From: Hyphomicrobiales bacterium
GTDB lineage: Bacteria > Pseudomonadota > Alphaproteobacteria > Rhizobiales > Rhizobiaceae
Direction of reading: 5' to 3'
DNA length: 64,000 nucleotides
Assembly (NCBI GenBank): GCA_900469955.1
Contig: UBYX01000042.1
Span: 1-64,000 of the forward strand
The first letter of the stretch is position 1. Every line of letters starts with the position of its first letter. The notes beneath the pieces were generated by a model, which saw only the letters and a program-made list of their open reading frames with translations, was not told where the DNA came from and did no database searches. Positions 61,319 to 64,000 of the stretch are shown piece by piece. The position numbers and the translations under genes were made by a program.

Positions 61319-61925
61319 TTAAGAATGAATGCGCCGGCTTGACCTATCTTTTGAACAATGGCGTTCCAGAGAAAGATCCACGCGCGTTCCGAACTTTGCG
61401 AGGATGCCGATAACGAACACGTCTGGTTCGACGTAATGCACTGCGCCTAGATGAAGACGTGTACGATTCTCTGACAACGCATTTTCCAACCTTGCACCGT
61501 TGGATACTATCGCGACGCCGGCCCCTGGCGCTCCGTAGATTTTCCATATCGCGACTGACTCAGGCGCGGCGTGCCGGCAGTTAACATAGAACTGGCGACG
61601 CCCGGCCTGCGCGAAGAGCAAGTCTGCTCCTCAAGCATCTACCAGCGTTGAAACCGCTCCTCTGGCGAACCATCGACCCCCCGAAGTTCAGGATTTGAGT
61701 CTTCGGTGGCTCGGGTACGTCCTCTATCTTGCTCCACATTCTGTGAGGGAAAGTGATCGGCCATGGAGAGCCTTCATACGGATCATCAACGGCCAAAGCT
61801 TCGAGGTTGCTCATCCAAAGCTCTTGCGAAGTCAGCAGATCGATAAACCTTGGGTGATCAGTATAGCGCCACAGCGGCACCGAAACCGGCGGTCTATTGA
61901 AACTAGGTTGAGCTTCGACGGCCAT
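61319..61925 (-). pseudogene. DUF2971 gene, frameshifted and truncated
   Basis: The front is good DUF2971: LWRYTDHPRFIDLLTSQELW, then DDPYEGSPWPITFPHRMW. Around 61650 the frame is lost; the continuation (RRQFYVNCRHAAPESVAIWK, then YGAPGAGVAIVSNGARLE) is in another frame, and the end diverges after LHLGAVHYVEPDVF. DUF2971 proteins often accompany mobile or defence regions. The break removes a complete product. Confidence 0.7.
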
Positions 61926-61940
61926 TTCGGCTACCAGCCT

Positions 61941-62135
61941 CTACGACTGCTTTTCTGCAGCGATCGTAGCTTCGAATTCATCCGGATCTTCGAGGAGAAC
62001 GCCGTCCTTTTTGATATGGACCGGCATCACGTTCTGCTCATGAAGTTGATCCGCAATGGCTGCCGCCTTTGTTGCCGTCTCAGCGGGGAAGATTTCCCAC
62101 CGGCCATTTAGATTACCTGACACCGAGAAAGCCAT
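61941..62135 (-). CDS. hypothetical small protein
   Basis: A 64-aa protein (MAFSVSGNLNGRWEIFPAET, then HIKKDGVLLEDPDEFEA) with AAGGAG seven bases before the ATG. Compact alpha-beta. No family known to me. Confidence 0.6.
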   Translation of the reverse strand: MAFSVSGNLNGRWEIFPAETATKAAAIADQLHEQNVMPVHIKKDGVLLEDPDEFEATIAAEKQS

Positions 62136-62441
62136 TGCAGTCTCCTTGAGATGCGCGCTTACAATGGTTACAAGCTCAACGGGTGGAAAAATCTACCGCT
62201 TACTTTGGCGACCGTGGATGCCATCTTTGCGCGTGGCTTCGGGTATCAGTCAACCGGGCGGGCTGGCGGAAACAATTTCCGCTGTCCACGCCACGTTTGC
62301 GTCGAGGCAGCCATAGGTCTCCCCGGCAGCTTTGCGCCCCCATTTCACTCAGAGAAGCCGTTGCGGCATGTACTTGAAAGTAGACATCGCTCGTGGCGCG
62401 GTCCGGTAGGCTTCGCGCTAGATGTGGATACAGGAACTTCG

Positions 62442-62834
62442 TCAGCGATGATTGCCCGTCTTGTCATAGCGTAGCGTGGCTGCCTCGACCTTGTCACCAT
62501 TGGCGGCTGCCCACGCGCACAATGCCTCAAACGGCTGCCGTAGAGAATGGCCCAGGGGAGTGATCGCATATTCAACGCCAATCGGCTGCGTCGGGAGTAC
62601 GGTTCTCGTCACAAGGCCGTTGCGCTCAAGCCTCTTCAATGCGTCGGCCAGAGCCTTGTGCGTGATCCCGTCGAGACGCCGCTTGATTTCGTTGAAGCGC
62701 GCGGGTTGTGGACAGATGACTGTCAGTATCAGGATCGTCCATTTGTCAGCGATCTTATCGAGCACCGGGCGAACCAGGGGCATGTCGCAAAGCGCGCGGT
62801 GAGAGAGGGCTTCCAAGTCGGTATACTCGTCCAT
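62442..62834 (-). CDS. HxlR-family transcriptional regulator
   Basis: A 130-aa winged-helix regulator: PLVRPVLDKIADKWTILIL, then RFNEIKRRLDGITHKALAD, LKRLERNGLVTRTV and YAITPLGHSL, the full HxlR core. The start at 62834 trims a 14-residue extension that is not typical. Divergent from the SDR gene (81 bp apart), which it likely represses until an inducer such as a quinone or aldehyde appears. Confidence 0.9.
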   Translation of the reverse strand: MDEYTDLEALSHRALCDMPLVRPVLDKIADKWTILILTVICPQPARFNEIKRRLDGITHKALADALKRLERNGLVTRTVLPTQPIGVEYAITPLGHSLRQPFEALCAWAAANGDKVEAATLRYDKTGNHR

Positions 62835-62859
62835 ATCTAGGCTATTCCAGGTGCGTAAT

Positions 62860-62885
62860 TGATACCAGATATCCAACGTATATCA
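62860..62885. promoter_or_regulatory. imperfect palindrome, possible HxlR operator
   Basis: TGATAC (62860-62865) and GTATATCA (62878-62885) are inverted apart from one extra base-pair step, with a 12-bp spacer, in the HxlR/SDR gap. Fits a dimeric regulator site; not proven. Confidence 0.4.
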
Positions 62886-62915
62886 TGACGAGGTCATTCA
62901 CTGAAAGGATTTACG

Positions 62916-63647
62916 ATGGATCGAATGAGTAACAAGGTGGCGTTAGTCGTCGGCGGCGCAAAGGGTATTGGTCTGGCGATTGCAGAGCGGCTTTCAGCCG
63001 AAGGCGCACATGTCTTCATCACCAGTCGTAGAGGTGAAGATGCTGAAAAGGCGGCCAAAGGCATCAGCAATGGCGTGGTCGGTATTGCTGCTGACGCAAG
63101 CTCTCCGGAAGACATGGTCGTTGCAGTTGAAAAAGTGCGCAAAGCATACGATCGTATCGACGCGCTTGTTTTGAATGCAGGTCTTTCCGAGCCTTCGCAG
63201 ATCGCCGAGATAGCACCGGAGCACTTCGACCGCCACTTCGACGTCAACGTCCGAGGGATGGTGTTCGGCCTCCAGGCAGCTCTTCCCGCCATGACGGAAG
63301 GCGGCTCGGTTGTCCTCGTCGGCTCCATAGCCGGGAACGCAGGCTACTCGGGTTACGGAACCTACTGCGCAACCAAAGCGGCCGTTCGATCCTACGCCAG
63401 AACCTGGACGGCAGAACTCGCACCCAAACGTATTCGCGTCAATGTCGTTGCACCCGGCCCCACGGATACGGACATGATGGCTGCTGTCGCGGAAGACACT
63501 CGCGCGGCAATTGTTGCTCCGATTCCTATGGGTCGTATGGCACGGCCTTCAGAAGTGGCTGCGGCCGCCTTGTTCCTATTGAGCGATGACGCGAGCTACG
63601 TCGCCGGGGCTGAGCTATGCGTAGACGGCGGCTTGCGGCAAGTCTAG
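62916..63647 (+). CDS. SDR-family oxidoreductase
   Basis: A 243-aa short-chain dehydrogenase: VVGGAKGIGLAIAERL (nucleotide site), LNAGLSEP, catalytic Ser in LVGSIAG, YCATKAAVRSYAR with Tyr/Lys, and the C-terminal GAELCVDGGLRQV. AAAGGA precedes ATG 62916. Divergent HxlR regulator; substrate unknown. Confidence 0.92.
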   Translation: MDRMSNKVALVVGGAKGIGLAIAERLSAEGAHVFITSRRGEDAEKAAKGISNGVVGIAADASSPEDMVVAVEKVRKAYDRIDALVLNAGLSEPSQIAEIAPEHFDRHFDVNVRGMVFGLQAALPAMTEGGSVVLVGSIAGNAGYSGYGTYCATKAAVRSYARTWTAELAPKRIRVNVVAPGPTDTDMMAAVAEDTRAAIVAPIPMGRMARPSEVAAAALFLLSDDASYVAGAELCVDGGLRQV

Positions 63648-63660
63648 GGAGCCGCCGAAA

Positions 63661-63695
63661 CGCTGTACCCGCTCTCGAATTGGTCGGGTACAGCG
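63661..63695. terminator. hairpin between SDR and AraC genes
   Basis: CGCTGTACCCG (63661-63671) pairs perfectly with CGGGTACAGCG (63685-63695) around a 13-nt loop. There is no T tract. It lies 13 bp after the SDR stop, in the gap of a convergent gene pair. Confidence 0.65.
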
Positions 63696-63830
63696 ACAAC
63701 GCACTCTATAACAGACCGACTTGAAAGCGGACATGCCTCCACAGCGGTTCTCGTGTCGCCTGTGCGTCTTCGAAGCGGACATCGCAGGGCAGAACCAGAG
63801 CAAAATGGGCGGCGAGGCAGGCTGTCGAGG

Positions 63831-64000
63831 TCAGTTTGTTCGGACGAAGACCCCTGGCGTGACGCCGACATGCCGTGTGAATGCGATGTTGAACGCGCTG
63901 GCTGAGGCGTAACCGATCCGTGTTGCAATCTCGATCAGCGGCGCCTCCTGCCGAACCAACAGGTCTTTTGCAAGCGCCATGCGCCAGCCCGTCACGTATT
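63831..64000 (-). CDS. AraC-family regulator, C-terminal part (runs off the window)
   Basis: The last 56 codons of an AraC protein are visible: GWRMALAKDLLVRQEAPLIE, then IATRIGYASASAFNIAFTRH and VGVTPGVF, the second helix-turn-helix of the DNA-binding domain, ending in TGA at 63833-63831. The front of the gene is beyond the right edge. Confidence 0.8.
   Translation of the reverse strand, partial: YVTGWRMALAKDLLVRQEAPLIEIATRIGYASASAFNIAFTRHVGVTPGVFVRTN

Noticed and set aside
1..64000. CRISPR arrays, rRNA, plasmid replication (repABC) or conjugation genes
   Set aside because: I looked for regular direct repeats and for these genes and saw none.

Overview
The window looks like an accessory replicon or genomic-island region of a Rhizobiaceae-type alphaproteobacterium (Rhizobium/Agrobacterium/Ensifer group). 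The reasons are the GC-rich coding style, the many small proteins of families typical of rhizobia (DUF982, DUF1488, DUF6894, BA14K, DUF1236, CsbD), the many LysR regulators paired with redox enzymes, and promoters of the alphaproteobacterial general stress response type (GGAAC-N16-NGTT, sigma EcfG). I see no rRNA, tRNA, CRISPR array or core housekeeping operon.

Layout. 0-7.4 kb: a ferric-siderophore uptake locus (binding protein, two permeases, ATPase and a coupled small gene on the minus strand; divergent TonB receptor; convergent AraC regulator). 7.7-13.5 kb: small stress-type proteins and a LysR/wrbA/MFS module. 13.6-19.3 kb: a decaying phage early/replication module on the minus strand (HNH protein, several small genes, a multiply frameshifted DnaB-like helicase, a resolvase-like tail cut by an IS110 remnant). 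Plus-strand DUF982 genes sit in four of its gene junctions. 19.8-25.2 kb: stress genes (DUF4142 protein, phosphatase plus NAD(P)H-hydrate dehydratase, SDR plus patatin) behind EcfG-type promoters.

25.3-34.8 kb: a defence-type island. It holds a two-gene SIR2 system (SIR2 protein plus an 884-aa partner), a VapBC pair and a DUF1778/GNAT toxin-antitoxin pair with two palindromic operators. It is bordered by fragments of a GH15 enzyme, histidine kinases, an integrase and an SRAP peptidase. 35.0-38.0 kb: an ABC-2 exporter whose ATPase gene has an internal deletion. 38.1-46.2 kb: LysR-regulated oxidoreductase modules and small stress genes (CsbD, an Rmf/CrpP-like protein). 46.5-50.4 kb: a KTSC protein, an MFS remnant and an AI-2E family permease.

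50.8-62.1 kb: an island of small genes around a glycogen-debranching enzyme and a glycosyltransferase. Four small-gene families occur on both sides in opposite orientation, two different genes share a near-identical leader, and two of the three DUF1488 genes carry an in-frame TAA. 62.4-64 kb: an HxlR/SDR divergent pair and the 3' end of an AraC regulator.

The most system-like novelty is the SIR2 two-gene operon (26.5-30.4 kb). The most distinctive pattern is the link between small DUF982-type genes, EcfG-type promoters and the interior of a dead phage operon.
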